Shown: positions 24,385-32,314, counted from the first letter of the stretch. The stretch is 49,741 nucleotides of DNA from CAIQPO01 sp964648275 (GCA_964648275.1 CAZYOB010000005.1:1-49741); one strand, 5' to 3'. Numbers and translations are program-made. The notes: a model not told the origin generated them from the letters alone.

Positions 24385-24461
24385 AAAAAGGCGCGTATCC
24401 AAGACGTGCCTATTAGGGTGTTCTACTCGGGGCTTAGTGATCGCCCGAGGTCTTGGAACAA
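24385..24461 (-). ncRNA. Ribosomal protein L10 leader with transcription attenuator
   Basis: Read on the minus strand: CCAAGAC (24450-24456) can pair with GTCTTGG (24399-24405), enclosing a hairpin CTCGGG (24444-24449) with CCCGAG (24427-24432). Alternatively, GGCACGT (24404-24410) pairs with ACGCGCC (24390-24396), one mismatch, directly followed by TTTTT: a terminator that uses the same GTCTTGG bases for its loop. The two structures exclude each other, the standard attenuator layout. L10 leaders of this type are known in many bacteria; L10 binding to the upper hairpin would favour termination. Confidence 0.75.
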
Positions 24462-24466
24462 GTGTT

Positions 24467-24494
24467 ATTCTAACACGGGAGGGGGTAATTGCAA
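24467..24494 (-). promoter_or_regulatory. Promoter of the rplJ-rplL operon
   Basis: On the minus strand TTGCAA (24489-24494), 16 nt, TAGAAT (24467-24472). It places the start of transcription at the beginning of the L10 leader. Confidence 0.6.
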
Positions 24495-24510
24495 GTCTTA
24501 GGATTGCGAA

Positions 24511-24540
24511 TTGACATAATAAGTGCAAATGGAATAAAAT
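24511..24540 (+). promoter_or_regulatory. Promoter of the 24624 membrane-protein gene
   Basis: TTGACA (24511-24516), 18 nt, TAAAAT (24535-24540). It is divergent from the rplJ promoter, giving a leader of about 77 nt that contains an AGGCAATGCCT hairpin (about 24555). Confidence 0.7.
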
Positions 24541-24623
24541 ATGGGGTGTGAACAGGCAATGCCTGTTGAACCTTAAAAAGCTCTAAGTTTTAATCTAAAA
24601 TTTTCCTTTGAGTGGAGGTTACT

Positions 24624-26129
24624 ATGAAGAATGGTGATAAGTTTGGAGAATGGGCCGCTGGCCAGGGTGTTTCGGATCAACACAAGACGCTTCTTTTGAA
24701 TGCGCTTGGGAAGATCCCCCCGGATCAAGCCGATGCTTTAATTGATGAGATTTCAAGTCAGAATTTGCCGATGAAGGATGCACTGCCCAGAATCATGCGG
24801 GCAGCTCTGCCCAGTGCTGCAAAAGTCCAACAGGCCCCTCAGTTCGAACCCGCTCCTCACGAGAAACCAGTGATTGCTAAGGTTGAAGAGAAAAAGAAGG
24901 GGTTTCCCGGTTTGAGCGTGTTTTCCGGCGGTGGTAAAAAGCCTGCCCCTGCTTCCAAGCAGGGCGGTGGTAAAAAGCCCGGCGGAAAAATGATCTTGAT
25001 TGGTGTAGCTGTTGTGGTCATCTTGGCCCTCGCGTTCGTGATGGTGCCCAAACTTATGGGTGGTGGCGAGGTTGAGGGTAACGAAGCCTATCCGGCGATG
25101 GAAGGTTACTTTGTTCAAGGTGAACCAGCACTGCCTACAGAGATAGTTCCCAGTGCGGTGCCGGATCAAGGATTGACTGGATTGTCCGCTGAGGATAAGA
25201 GCGAATGGGCCGCCAGTGTGCTTAAGAGCACTCTGGGCGATCCGGCGCTCAATCGTCCGGTCAGTTGGTCAGCTGCTTTTTCGAATTTCCCCTGGCTTTG
25301 GTTGGTTTATATCCTGGGAGCCCCCGTCCTACTCTTCATGGTTTATCGTGATCGGAGTCAGGCACAGGAACTATCAGATATCAAGCTTGCCAATAGGGGA
25401 TTCTGGTTCATGTTCCTGGCTACCGTACTGAGTGAATTCATCGCGAAGATCTTCATCGCTCAAGGAATGAACCCCACGTCATCTGTTTTCACTGTGTTGG
25501 CGATCGGCGCTATTGGTGCCGTCATCTTCCAGTGGTCGGCGGTGACGTCAGGGAAACGTGATTACAGCGTTTTGGCGGTTGGCGTATTCTCCACCGGCTT
25601 GTTGATCAAGTGGTGGTTGTCCGCTAATGCCACGCTGGCTGCTGTGGCGATGGTCTTGATGGTGGTTGGAATGTTCCTTCTGCTGATCGAGATTCGCAGG
25701 AATGCGAACGAAGCCGAGTCTGATACGGTGATGGTGAAGTCCTTGTTGGGGACTCTGTTGATGGCTATAGTTTTTGTAGCTGTCTTCGGATTTATCTTTA
25801 TCACTATCGATCGCGCTGTCGGTAATATGCCCATTCCTGTTGACATCGAGGGACAAGCAAGGATAGCTACACAGGTAGCCCTTTATACCAAAGGCCAAAT
25901 GCCGATTTCGCTCGTACTGGGCGCATTCGCCGCTTTAGGTGCAGGTCTGGTCTGGGGTGCTATAGCACTTCGACCGGCCAACTCCAAGAGCACCGGCAAA
26001 ATGGTCGATGGCAACATCCTTGGTCTGATCTCACTAGACGCCGATATGATGGCGCTTTTTGTGATGATCCTCTGGTTCCTCATGCCGTGGATGAGCTTGC
26101 TTCCAACGTTGCTGCGTCTATTTATTTAA
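24624..26129 (+). CDS. Large multi-pass membrane protein
   Basis: 501 residues; the ATG at 24624 follows GGAGG, and an in-frame GTG 12 nt earlier overlaps the ribosome site and is rejected. The N-terminal 120 residues are cytoplasmic: a helical bundle (WAAGQGVSDQHKTLLLNALG) then a Pro/Gly/Lys-rich linker (GGGKKPAPASKQGGGKKPGG). One helix follows at about 125-145, then an acidic outer loop of about 80 residues and seven or eight further helices to the end. The layout recalls membrane components of secretion machines but no family motif supports this. The gene is monocistronic with a long leader. Function unknown. Confidence 0.6.
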   Translation: MKNGDKFGEWAAGQGVSDQHKTLLLNALGKIPPDQADALIDEISSQNLPMKDALPRIMRAALPSAAKVQQAPQFEPAPHEKPVIAKVEEKKKGFPGLSVFSGGGKKPAPASKQGGGKKPGGKMILIGVAVVVILALAFVMVPKLMGGGEVEGNEAYPAMEGYFVQGEPALPTEIVPSAVPDQGLTGLSAEDKSEWAASVLKSTLGDPALNRPVSWSAAFSNFPWLWLVYILGAPVLLFMVYRDRSQAQELSDIKLANRGFWFMFLATVLSEFIAKIFIAQGMNPTSSVFTVLAIGAIGAVIFQWSAVTSGKRDYSVLAVGVFSTGLLIKWWLSANATLAAVAMVLMVVGMFLLLIEIRRNANEAESDTVMVKSLLGTLLMAIVFVAVFGFIFITIDRAVGNMPIPVDIEGQARIATQVALYTKGQMPISLVLGAFAALGAGLVWGAIALRPANSKSTGKMVDGNILGLISLDADMMALFVMILWFLMPWMSLLPTLLRLFI

Positions 26130-26147
26130 ATGCTTAGAACTACTTTA

Positions 26148-26174
26148 CCGTAGTGGAGTAACCCTCCACTACGG
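26148..26174 (+). terminator. Terminator hairpin
   Basis: A perfect 11-bp stem, CCGTAGTGGAG (26148-26158) with CTCCACTACGG (26164-26174), loop TAACC. The following T-run is weak (GATTTG), so termination may be partial. Confidence 0.65.
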
Positions 26175-26186
26175 GATTTGTTCAAG

Positions 26187-26233
26187 ATAATTGCTCAGAT
26201 GAGTAGTTGTTTTGATCAAGTCTGAGCAATTAT
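26187..26233. repeat. 13-bp perfect inverted repeat upstream of the 26291 gene
   Basis: ATAATTGCTCAGA (26187-26199) and TCTGAGCAATTAT (26221-26233) are exact reverse complements around a 21-nt loop, 58 nt before the start codon. There is no T-run, so it is not an ordinary terminator. It could be an operator, or a hairpin near the transcription start. Confidence 0.6.
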
Positions 26234-26290
26234 GCTCTGCTTGTGTAGAACATTAAAATCCATTCTTATTGCACATACAGGAGGTTTGTT

Positions 26291-27511
26291 ATGGCTAAAA
26301 ATAATCATGCTCAAACTGGCGAGATGATCGTGCGGGATATGTCCAAAAGGAACCCCGCGCTCTTTAGAGAGGCTAATAGAGTCGCCGCGGCTGTTGCGCG
26401 TCAACTGAACCTAGCCACCGAGAAGTTTTCTGAAGCGGGTCGAATTGGTGGGACAGTGAATGCTGTCGCACCCGGCTTGCTGAAGAATCCGGGAGCAGTG
26501 CTTCCTCAGATCACCACGCTCAATGCAGCAGACACGGCCGTTAGCCGGATGATGATTCTCAATACTCTGCTGTCTCCCGAGTTTGACGGTGTGCTGGAGG
26601 ACTTTCAGTTTCGTCTGGCAAATGCCAGTGCTCAGCAACAAGTTGATTTACTGCGATCCTTTTCAGCGGTCGACTGGGCGGCTTTGTCCCGTCCTGCTTT
26701 TGAAAAGAATGCGCCGGCTTTGGCGAAGCTTCAGGGTTTTCTTCATCACCATTCCCAGATGCGCGGAGTCGAGCATGCTGGTTTGCAGGATTTGTTGGTG
26801 TTGACCCGGATTCCGCAGTTTACTCAAATGCTGGTTTTGGCTTCAGGCTATGGAGAGATCATGCTCATGGCATGGGAAATCTTCCAGCAAAATCGAGCCA
26901 GTTTGCTTAAGGACAACGAGGAAAATAAGACCCTCGTGTCACGACTAGATGGTATTCTGTCTGAGTTTACCGAAGCAGAAATGCGCCGGTTGCAGAGTGC
27001 GGTCAACGTGGTTGACCTGACCGAGCAACTTGACCACGCACTACAGGTAGCAGAGATGCTTGCCGGTATGGAAAACCGGACTGCCGACATGCTATCCCGT
27101 ATCGATATCGATAAGATGCTGGTGAAGGAAATGGATACCCACACCGAAGCCAGTGTCGCGTCACAATTGAAACTCTTGGAAGAGTTTGTTACGAGCATGC
27201 ATCTGCTGACCAAGAACAAGACCCGTTTGGCCAAGATCAATAAAGCCATCGGTTCCCTTGATCTTTACATCAAGTGCTACATCGTATTCGAGCTCAATCT
27301 GGCCATGCTTCAGGTTTATATTCTCTCCGGGTCAGCGGCTATCCAGACTGTTCTGGGTAACCAGCTGCGGCTGGTAGGCGAGCGAACTGCCATGACGTTC
27401 TTCGAAGAGCAAATCGCGCCTTTCCAGAAGTTGACAGGGAACTTTGAGAACAATTTCCTTCTGCCTCAGCTAATTGATGATGACGGCGATATCAGCCTGG
27501 TGCAGAAGTAA
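26291..27511 (+). CDS. Large all-helical protein of unknown function
   Basis: 406 residues; CAGGAGG before the ATG. No signal peptide. It is predicted to be almost wholly alpha-helical, with heptad-like stretches (about 205-320: EMRRLQSAVNVVDLTEQLDH, QVAEMLAGMENRTADMLSRI) and one moderately hydrophobic segment near 335-355 (YIKCYIVFELNLAMLQVYIL). It could be a cytoplasmic or membrane-associated coiled-coil partner of the membrane protein encoded just before it. The gene has its own terminator, and a 13-bp inverted repeat in its upstream region suggests specific regulation. No recognised family. Confidence 0.6.
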   Translation: MAKNNHAQTGEMIVRDMSKRNPALFREANRVAAAVARQLNLATEKFSEAGRIGGTVNAVAPGLLKNPGAVLPQITTLNAADTAVSRMMILNTLLSPEFDGVLEDFQFRLANASAQQQVDLLRSFSAVDWAALSRPAFEKNAPALAKLQGFLHHHSQMRGVEHAGLQDLLVLTRIPQFTQMLVLASGYGEIMLMAWEIFQQNRASLLKDNEENKTLVSRLDGILSEFTEAEMRRLQSAVNVVDLTEQLDHALQVAEMLAGMENRTADMLSRIDIDKMLVKEMDTHTEASVASQLKLLEEFVTSMHLLTKNKTRLAKINKAIGSLDLYIKCYIVFELNLAMLQVYILSGSAAIQTVLGNQLRLVGERTAMTFFEEQIAPFQKLTGNFENNFLLPQLIDDDGDISLVQK

Positions 27512-27529
27512 GAGTGACGATTTAACCAT

Positions 27530-27558
27530 GCCGGTTGCCAAGCGCAGCCGGCTTTTTA
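27530..27558 (+). terminator. Rho-independent terminator
   Basis: Nine-bp stem GCCGGTTGC (27530-27538) with GCAGCCGGC (27545-27553), one G-U pair, then five T. The next promoter begins two bases later. Confidence 0.85.
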
Positions 27559-27559
27559 T

Positions 27560-27588
27560 TGACAAAAAGAGGCTAATGTGATATAATA
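27560..27588 (+). promoter_or_regulatory. Consensus vegetative promoter
   Basis: TTGACA (27560-27565), exactly 17 nt, TATAAT (27583-27588): a perfect sigma-70-type consensus and the best in the window. It drives the 27639 gene with a leader of about 45 nt. Confidence 0.9.
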
Positions 27589-27638
27589 TGGGATAGTTTG
27601 AGGCACTTTAACCCATTCCTTTTTGTCGGAGGGATCTG

Positions 27639-28220
27639 ATGGAAACTTCCTATAAAGTGATCTTTGGGACACATAAAGGTAATTTAATCCAGAGACTATT
27701 GAAGTTTTGGATTATGCCCAGAATGCCCCGCTTGGAGATCCTTGTCTACACTCTGCTGGGTGTTGGTATCTTCAAAAGAGTTTTGATGAATACCGTTGGA
27801 AGGATTGACAAGTATTCATCTCACCAGACCAACTACAATATTGGTAAGCTCAATTTAAAGAATTTACTTACCTTTGCCACCAGTCAGACAATGTTCAATG
27901 AAGGTTGGCACCTGTTCGCATTTCTTGCCACCAATCTTCCCTATCTTATTACCTGGTGGAACGATGGTCGTCCTCTGAGCGCCACCACCGTTTTCTTTCT
28001 GGTCCTGTCGGTCATAACCATTTACTGCGTGATGCTGCAGAGGTATAACAGGGCTAGAATCTGCCTAGTAGTCGAAAGATTGGTCTCAAAAGGCCATACA
28101 GTCGACAGCAGTTACAGAAATTGGTTGGCATTGGATCTGCCCGATCCAGTTGATGAGAATGAGCGTTTGATGAAAGAGTACGGGCTGACACATATATACG
28201 TAGGTCGTTCCCCGCAGTGA
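27639..28220 (+). CDS. CrtO-like membrane acyltransferase family protein
   Basis: 193 residues; CGGAGG before the ATG. Two hydrophobic regions (about 85-105 and 115-135) flank polar segments. The stretch LLTFATSQTMFNEGWHLFAF followed about 50 residues later by MLQRYNRARI resembles the ends of glycosyl-4,4'-diaponeurosporenoate acyltransferase (CrtO), where a conserved E-x-x-H segment precedes a QRYNRPR motif. In Staphylococcus CrtO acylates a carotenoid glycoside; no carotenoid genes are present here, so another lipid acceptor is more likely. The gene has the window's only perfect consensus promoter, suggesting high expression. Family placement by eye, moderate confidence. Confidence 0.5.
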   Translation: METSYKVIFGTHKGNLIQRLLKFWIMPRMPRLEILVYTLLGVGIFKRVLMNTVGRIDKYSSHQTNYNIGKLNLKNLLTFATSQTMFNEGWHLFAFLATNLPYLITWWNDGRPLSATTVFFLVLSVITIYCVMLQRYNRARICLVVERLVSKGHTVDSSYRNWLALDLPDPVDENERLMKEYGLTHIYVGRSPQ

Positions 28221-28234
28221 TGCGGGGATTTTTT
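28210..28234 (+). terminator. Rho-independent terminator with the stop codon in its loop
   Basis: CCCCGCA (28210-28216), loop GTGA, TGCGGGG (28221-28227), A and seven T. The TGA stop (28218-28220) lies in the loop, as in the 21684 terminator. Confidence 0.85.
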
Positions 28235-28240
28235 TGTCAC

Positions 28241-28265
28241 AAAAATCCCCGGCTGGCGGCCGGGG
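28241..28265 (-). terminator. Terminator of the four-gene minus operon
   Basis: CCCCGGC (28247-28253) with GCCGGGG (28259-28265), followed on the minus strand by ATTTTT. It is back to back with the plus terminator at 28210. Confidence 0.85.
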
Positions 28266-28286
28266 AGGAGAAAATTCTTTGAAAGT

Positions 28287-28385
28287 TTAGAAGCCTGTAT
28301 TGCCGATTACGTAGAATGCGACAACCAGGAAACTGCAGGAAAGCAGGATTAGCCCGATAAGGAGAGGGATGATGATTTTTTTCAC
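28287..28385 (-). CDS. 32-residue membrane peptide, last gene of the hydrolase operon
   Basis: Starts at GTG (28383-28385) and ends in TAA. The upstream AAAGGAGG overlaps the stop codon of the preceding gene and lies 5 nt from the GTG. The peptide has two or three Lys at the start, one hydrophobic helix (IIIPLLIGLILLSCSFLVVA) and a short polar end. The LLSC string resembles a lipobox, so it may be a tiny lipoprotein rather than a transmembrane peptide. It is too short for most gene finders, but the ribosome site, the operon position and the terminator 22 nt downstream support it. Confidence 0.65.
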   Translation of the reverse strand: MKKIIIPLLIGLILLSCSFLVVAFYVIGNTGF

Positions 28386-28396
28386 AGTGACCTCCT

Positions 28397-29569
28397 TTAG
28401 GGGATTGAGAACAGCTTCTGAACAAGGGTGGCGTAGTTGACACCGGATTCAAGGCTGTCGGGGTCGATGGTGATGGCCATGTTAGCGAGTGCGTCAGATC
28501 CAATCCCAGTGGCTGCGAAAGTGTAGCTGCAGTATTGCTGAGGCAGAACCTTGGTGGTCATATCATCGGCGTAGACATAATCGCACGGTGATCCCGGTTT
28601 GGCGGGAACTACTACAGTCAGACTTTCCAGCCCGGCGTAGTTATGATCAACACAGGTTGCGTCCTGAGCAGGACAACGAAATCCCGCAACCAGTTGCGCC
28701 GTATCCATGAGGGAGTTGTAGACGTGTTGCTCACCAGGGGTGGTGAGGCTGTCTACAAAGGTCTGATAGAGTTGGTCCGAGTAGATCGAACTTCGGCTGC
28801 CATCTGGCATTAAGGGGGCAAAGCTATCAGCGAGAGCCAGGTCAGGAGCGTCAGCGGTGAGCTCATTAGCCTGCTCTCGGAGATTGTCCCCGAAGAAGAT
28901 CTGTTTGAGGTCGATGACCAGATTCCAGCCACCCTTAAGATCTTTGTAGAAATCGTAGCGCTGATCGAACCTGGTACCCGGGCTATTGAGACCAATCTCC
29001 TTGATGGTGATTGTCACTTTGGCCAGGGCGAGCTCCTGGAAATAGTCATTTCCGGAGGCGTCGACCGCAGGGATTTGAACATGCTGACCCTCCTCTACCT
29101 TTACCTCAAAATCTTCCGGATTGACTAAGATTTGCCAGTCAGTCCAGGTGAGGCTAATGCGGCAGAAGGTATCACCCATGATTGTATAGAGGCCTAAGAT
29201 GTCGCTTTGAACCTGAACACAAACCCAGCCGGCTCCCGGAGCTCCAAGTTCACTGCTGATGAGCAGGTTTCTGGTCTCCGTGTAAGCTTTTGGGCGCATA
29301 GCAGCGATGAAAACCTGGGCGTCGGCAGGAGTCCACTCCACATAAGGGGTGGGCTTGGCCAGCACGACGGCTGTGGCGTTCTGAGCTGAGCTATGGCCGG
29401 GTGTAGGTGTGTACCGAGCAAGAGCCGTGGTGTTAACTGTCGGCGCAGGGCCGGATGGAAGGTGGGGCTGATTCTTGAGCTGAAGGTAAGAGAGTGCAAA
29501 AATTACTATTACTGCGAGCGATCCTAGCAGAATCAGAATACCAATTGTCTTTTTAAAAAAATTAGGCAT
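28397..29569 (-). CDS. Membrane-anchored extracytoplasmic protein
   Basis: 390 residues; AAAGGAGG before the ATG, overlapping the spacer after the upstream gene. One membrane helix (about 8-28), a Thr/Pro-rich linker (about 32-75), then an outer region of about 310 residues that appears to have two domains, the second with several Cys (AGFRCPAQDATCVDHNYAG, SPCDYVYA, QQYCSYTF) able to form disulfides. No catalytic motif. It is the third gene of the operon headed by the LytM/SLT hydrolase, so it may be part of the same envelope assembly. Family not recognised. Confidence 0.6.
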   Translation of the reverse strand: MPNFFKKTIGILILLGSLAVIVIFALSYLQLKNQPHLPSGPAPTVNTTALARYTPTPGHSSAQNATAVVLAKPTPYVEWTPADAQVFIAAMRPKAYTETRNLLISSELGAPGAGWVCVQVQSDILGLYTIMGDTFCRISLTWTDWQILVNPEDFEVKVEEGQHVQIPAVDASGNDYFQELALAKVTITIKEIGLNSPGTRFDQRYDFYKDLKGGWNLVIDLKQIFFGDNLREQANELTADAPDLALADSFAPLMPDGSRSSIYSDQLYQTFVDSLTTPGEQHVYNSLMDTAQLVAGFRCPAQDATCVDHNYAGLESLTVVVPAKPGSPCDYVYADDMTTKVLPQQYCSYTFAATGIGSDALANMAITIDPDSLESGVNYATLVQKLFSIP

Positions 29570-29583
29570 TTTATGCCTCCTTT

Positions 29584-30594
29584 TTACTTACAAACGAAGT
29601 AGATGTCATACTTTGTTCCCGTACCAACAGTCATTTTCATGGCACCGGAGTTGTCTATCTGAGCAAGTGAAATGGTAAGACTAGTACCGGTGCTGCAGGA
29701 TTCCGGAAGGGGTGAGCTGATCGCATTGTAAACAACGTAGTCCTCAACACCCTCGGAAACCTGGTAGTATAGTGCCCATTTGATTCGGTCCTGAGGAGTC
29801 GTGCTTTTGTTCTCACCGGACACAGTTGTGATATTGTGCTCGGTCATAACCAGAGCAAGCTCTTCAAGGGAAAATCCTCTTTCTTTCTCTGGCCAGGGAA
29901 CGGCGACTACCTGAGGGATGGACGTGGCTACCGGTGTCGGAGTGACTTTGGGAGTTGGTTCAACCGGGACCTCAGTTGGAGCTTGTACCTCTACGACCTG
30001 AGTGGTCGCGGGGTCAGCTACTGTTGGCTTAGGAGGGTCCTGGACCTGAGAAGATCTCAGATCCAGGATCCAGGTGGTCGTGCTTTGGGTCAGACGTTCC
30101 GAAATTACATCTACCGGTAGGCTTTTGTCATCGCTTGTGTTGGATATATGTTGGGCAAAGGCTTGGTAGTCCCGCTCAACAATTTTTTTCCATTCATCGC
30201 GATACCCTTCCGAAATGTTGTAACACTTACCAACGAATACCGGCGAGACAGTGATCTTATCTTCTTCACCCGGTTTGGTCGATGGTTTGATGACGATCAT
30301 TCCATCGCAAGTAACAATAGGAGCGGATGGTTCCGGAATAGCATTTGAAACTACTCCGGCTACACCGCTCGCCTTTTGCTGAATGAAGCCGACGATTTCA
30401 GTCTGATTGCTGTAGCCGAAATAGCCACCAACGAGAAGAATGATAACCAGAAGCAGGGCGTAGAAGGTTTGGTTGATAAACTTGTCCTGCCTGATCTTCT
30501 TCTGTTGCTTTTTAATTTCCCTTAATCTTGCGAGTTGTGATTCTGCTCTGTGGAGATTCTGCTCCATAGTAGAAAGACCATTATTATCGGACAT
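29584..30594 (-). CDS. Membrane-anchored protein with N-terminal coiled coil
   Basis: 336 residues. The ATG at 30592-30594 follows TAGGAGG, which includes the stop of the upstream gene; a longer in-frame version inside that gene is rejected. A cytoplasmic coiled coil (about 8-40: NLHRAESQLARLREIKKQQK) precedes one membrane helix (about 45-65). The outer part has a domain of about 120 residues with two Cys (VTCDGMIVI, VGKCYNISEG), a Pro/Thr linker (about 190-225) and a second domain to the end. The bitopic plan with coiled coil inside and domains outside would suit a scaffold linking the cytoplasm to the wall-active partner upstream. No known family. Confidence 0.6.
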   Translation of the reverse strand: MSDNNGLSTMEQNLHRAESQLARLREIKKQQKKIRQDKFINQTFYALLLVIILLVGGYFGYSNQTEIVGFIQQKASGVAGVVSNAIPEPSAPIVTCDGMIVIKPSTKPGEEDKITVSPVFVGKCYNISEGYRDEWKKIVERDYQAFAQHISNTSDDKSLPVDVISERLTQSTTTWILDLRSSQVQDPPKPTVADPATTQVVEVQAPTEVPVEPTPKVTPTPVATSIPQVVAVPWPEKERGFSLEELALVMTEHNITTVSGENKSTTPQDRIKWALYYQVSEGVEDYVVYNAISSPLPESCSTGTSLTISLAQIDNSGAMKMTVGTGTKYDIYFVCK

Positions 30595-30604
30595 TGCACA
30601 CCTC

Positions 30605-32161
30605 CTAACGGTGATTTTCGTAGATGGCCATGACTTTGTCGACGTATGAATAGCCGATATCTGATGGCCCGTAGTGCATAAGACCGTCACGCTGTGAACC
30701 CCAGTAGTCGATGAGCCCGCGGAGCATTTCGGTTGCATACATGATGTTGAACTCCGGATCTTTGAGCTCTTCGATTGAAGGTCTGTTAGCGAAACATGGG
30801 CCGTTTTTGCATTGGAAACCGGCAGAAATGCCATCTCGTGGCATAACCTGCAGAAGTCCGACAGCTCCGGCCTTAGACATGATGACCGGGTCACCGCCTG
30901 ATTCTTGAACCATGATGGCGGCGACAAATCTCGGCTCCAGGTCGTTTAGTACAGCGTATTTCTCTATGTACTCACACCAGCGCCTGATCTCTTCAGGATA
31001 TGAGGGTGGTAGAGAACATTCTCTCGGTACCGCTGAGACGGTCATCTGGACCGATCCCTGACTGGTAACGGAAGTAGTTTCTAAGCTGGTCACGAATCCG
31101 ACGCCACCTTCGTTGCTCGTATAGGTGACGAATGAGTTGGCCTCCCTTGGGGGAGTCAGACGAGTGATCGAGGATGCCTTAACTTTTTCGAGACCGACAA
31201 AGAAGAACACACCGACAATGACGAGAGCGATGACGAAGGGGAGTGTTGAGCTCCTGAATTCATCCGAGTAGATGACACCGACCATAAAAACGATGAGGAG
31301 AGCTGCGGCGAGGATGATCGCAATGTTTCTGAAGGGGAGTATCTGGACGATGATCTTTTCGAGCAGGCTGGTCTTGACGACCGGAGCCACATCTGGCAGA
31401 TCAGCATCGGTGACAAATCCCTCCATAGGAGTATTAAGGCTTTCCGGAGACTCGGTGCTTATAGCAGTCCAAGCTTGAGCTGATTGAGCGGGAGCAGAAC
31501 CTTCCACCCGACTGGGGTGGATCCACCAATAACCACTAACAGCCACAGGTGAGGTGACGTCTTCAAAGCTGAAGACGTTGGACCAGAAACCCAAGGTGCT
31601 ATGGTTATGGGGTGGAATGGTGCCGTTCTTCGCAGTAAGAGTACAACTGCCTTCGAATCCGGAACAGCCAGGCTTGCCAACAACCTCGTCGGGCCCAATT
31701 TCTTGGCCGACTTGATAGACATTGACCGGGTTGTAGGAAAGATGGCCCATAAATTGACGCCAGCCCTGACAAGGGCCCTGACCGTCAATAATGATGCTGT
31801 TTCCGCCACCGGCTCTATCGTACCCAACCCAGGACACCACGCCACCATTTTTGAAGGCGACGGTAGTATCAACCAGGTAATCCACGGCCGGCCACTGCTT
31901 TGCATTCCAGCGGTGGAGGCCGAGATAGGTATTGTCCCAGGTGATGTTGCTGTTGCCAGTGCCACCTTCGATGAGACGAATCACATCCATGGTGGGGCGG
32001 CGATCAGCGGCCGGGGGTTGAAATTCACAAGCTGTGGGGTTCTCAGATATCTGTGAACCTTGGGCCGAAACAGGTATGGGAATGGTTACCGATAAGAACA
32101 GCGATAGGACCACGCCCAACAAAAGCAGTAAAGAGATGCTGCGGTACTTTGACCGGGGCAT
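30605..32161 (-). CDS. LytM-like and lytic transglycosylase two-domain membrane protein
   Basis: 518 residues. Signal peptide or anchor 1-33; a LytM/M23-like domain (about 65-195) with WPAVD (90-94), GHLS (H140) and PHNHS (H185, H187); two membrane helices (about 279-297, 307-324); a C-terminal SLT (GH23) domain (about 383-518) with catalytic-type IMVQESGGDP (E420), KAGAVGLLQVMP and a Tyr-rich end. In M23 enzymes the first zinc motif is HxxxD; here Trp90 stands in place of His, so the LytM domain may be inactive. The SLT domain looks complete and should cut peptidoglycan glycan strands. CAAGGAGG precedes the ATG. It heads a four-gene operon. Confidence 0.8.
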   Translation of the reverse strand: MPRSKYRSISLLLLLGVVLSLFLSVTIPIPVSAQGSQISENPTACEFQPPAADRRPTMDVIRLIEGGTGNSNITWDNTYLGLHRWNAKQWPAVDYLVDTTVAFKNGGVVSWVGYDRAGGGNSIIIDGQGPCQGWRQFMGHLSYNPVNVYQVGQEIGPDEVVGKPGCSGFEGSCTLTAKNGTIPPHNHSTLGFWSNVFSFEDVTSPVAVSGYWWIHPSRVEGSAPAQSAQAWTAISTESPESLNTPMEGFVTDADLPDVAPVVKTSLLEKIIVQILPFRNIAIILAAALLIVFMVGVIYSDEFRSSTLPFVIALVIVGVFFFVGLEKVKASSITRLTPPREANSFVTYTSNEGGVGFVTSLETTSVTSQGSVQMTVSAVPRECSLPPSYPEEIRRWCEYIEKYAVLNDLEPRFVAAIMVQESGGDPVIMSKAGAVGLLQVMPRDGISAGFQCKNGPCFANRPSIEELKDPEFNIMYATEMLRGLIDYWGSQRDGLMHYGPSDIGYSYVDKVMAIYENHR

Positions 32162-32238
32162 GGTAGCCTCCTTGTAAACTTTCTTGAATTTTCAAGGTGC
32201 CCTAGGTACGAGGGACCTGAAGAACTAGGTATGTCTAT

Positions 32239-32267
32239 ATTTTATCTCATATTATGTAAAGCCGCAA
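32239..32267 (-). promoter_or_regulatory. Promoter of the LytM/SLT operon
   Basis: On the minus strand TTGCGG (32262-32267), 17 nt, TAAAAT (32239-32244). The leader of about 70 nt contains CCTAG/CTAGG and CTTGAA/TTCAAG inverted repeats. Confidence 0.6.
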
Positions 32268-32278
32268 TTATTTATCAT

Positions 32279-32304
32279 AAAAAAGCACCTCCTATAGGAG
32301 TGCT
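32279..32304 (-). terminator. Terminator after the 15-codon ORF
   Basis: On the minus strand AGCACTCC and GGAGGTGCT pair around a short loop with one bulged base, followed by six T. It ends the transcript carrying the mini-gene and shields the next promoter. Confidence 0.75.
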
Positions 32305-32314
32305 AGTTAGAATA

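Noticed and set aside
24624..32161. Type IV secretion system, suggested by the SLT/LytM protein and multi-pass membrane proteins
   Set aside because: No VirB4 or VirD4 ATPase, relaxase or pilin is visible, and no membrane protein has a family motif; an envelope complex is all that can be said.
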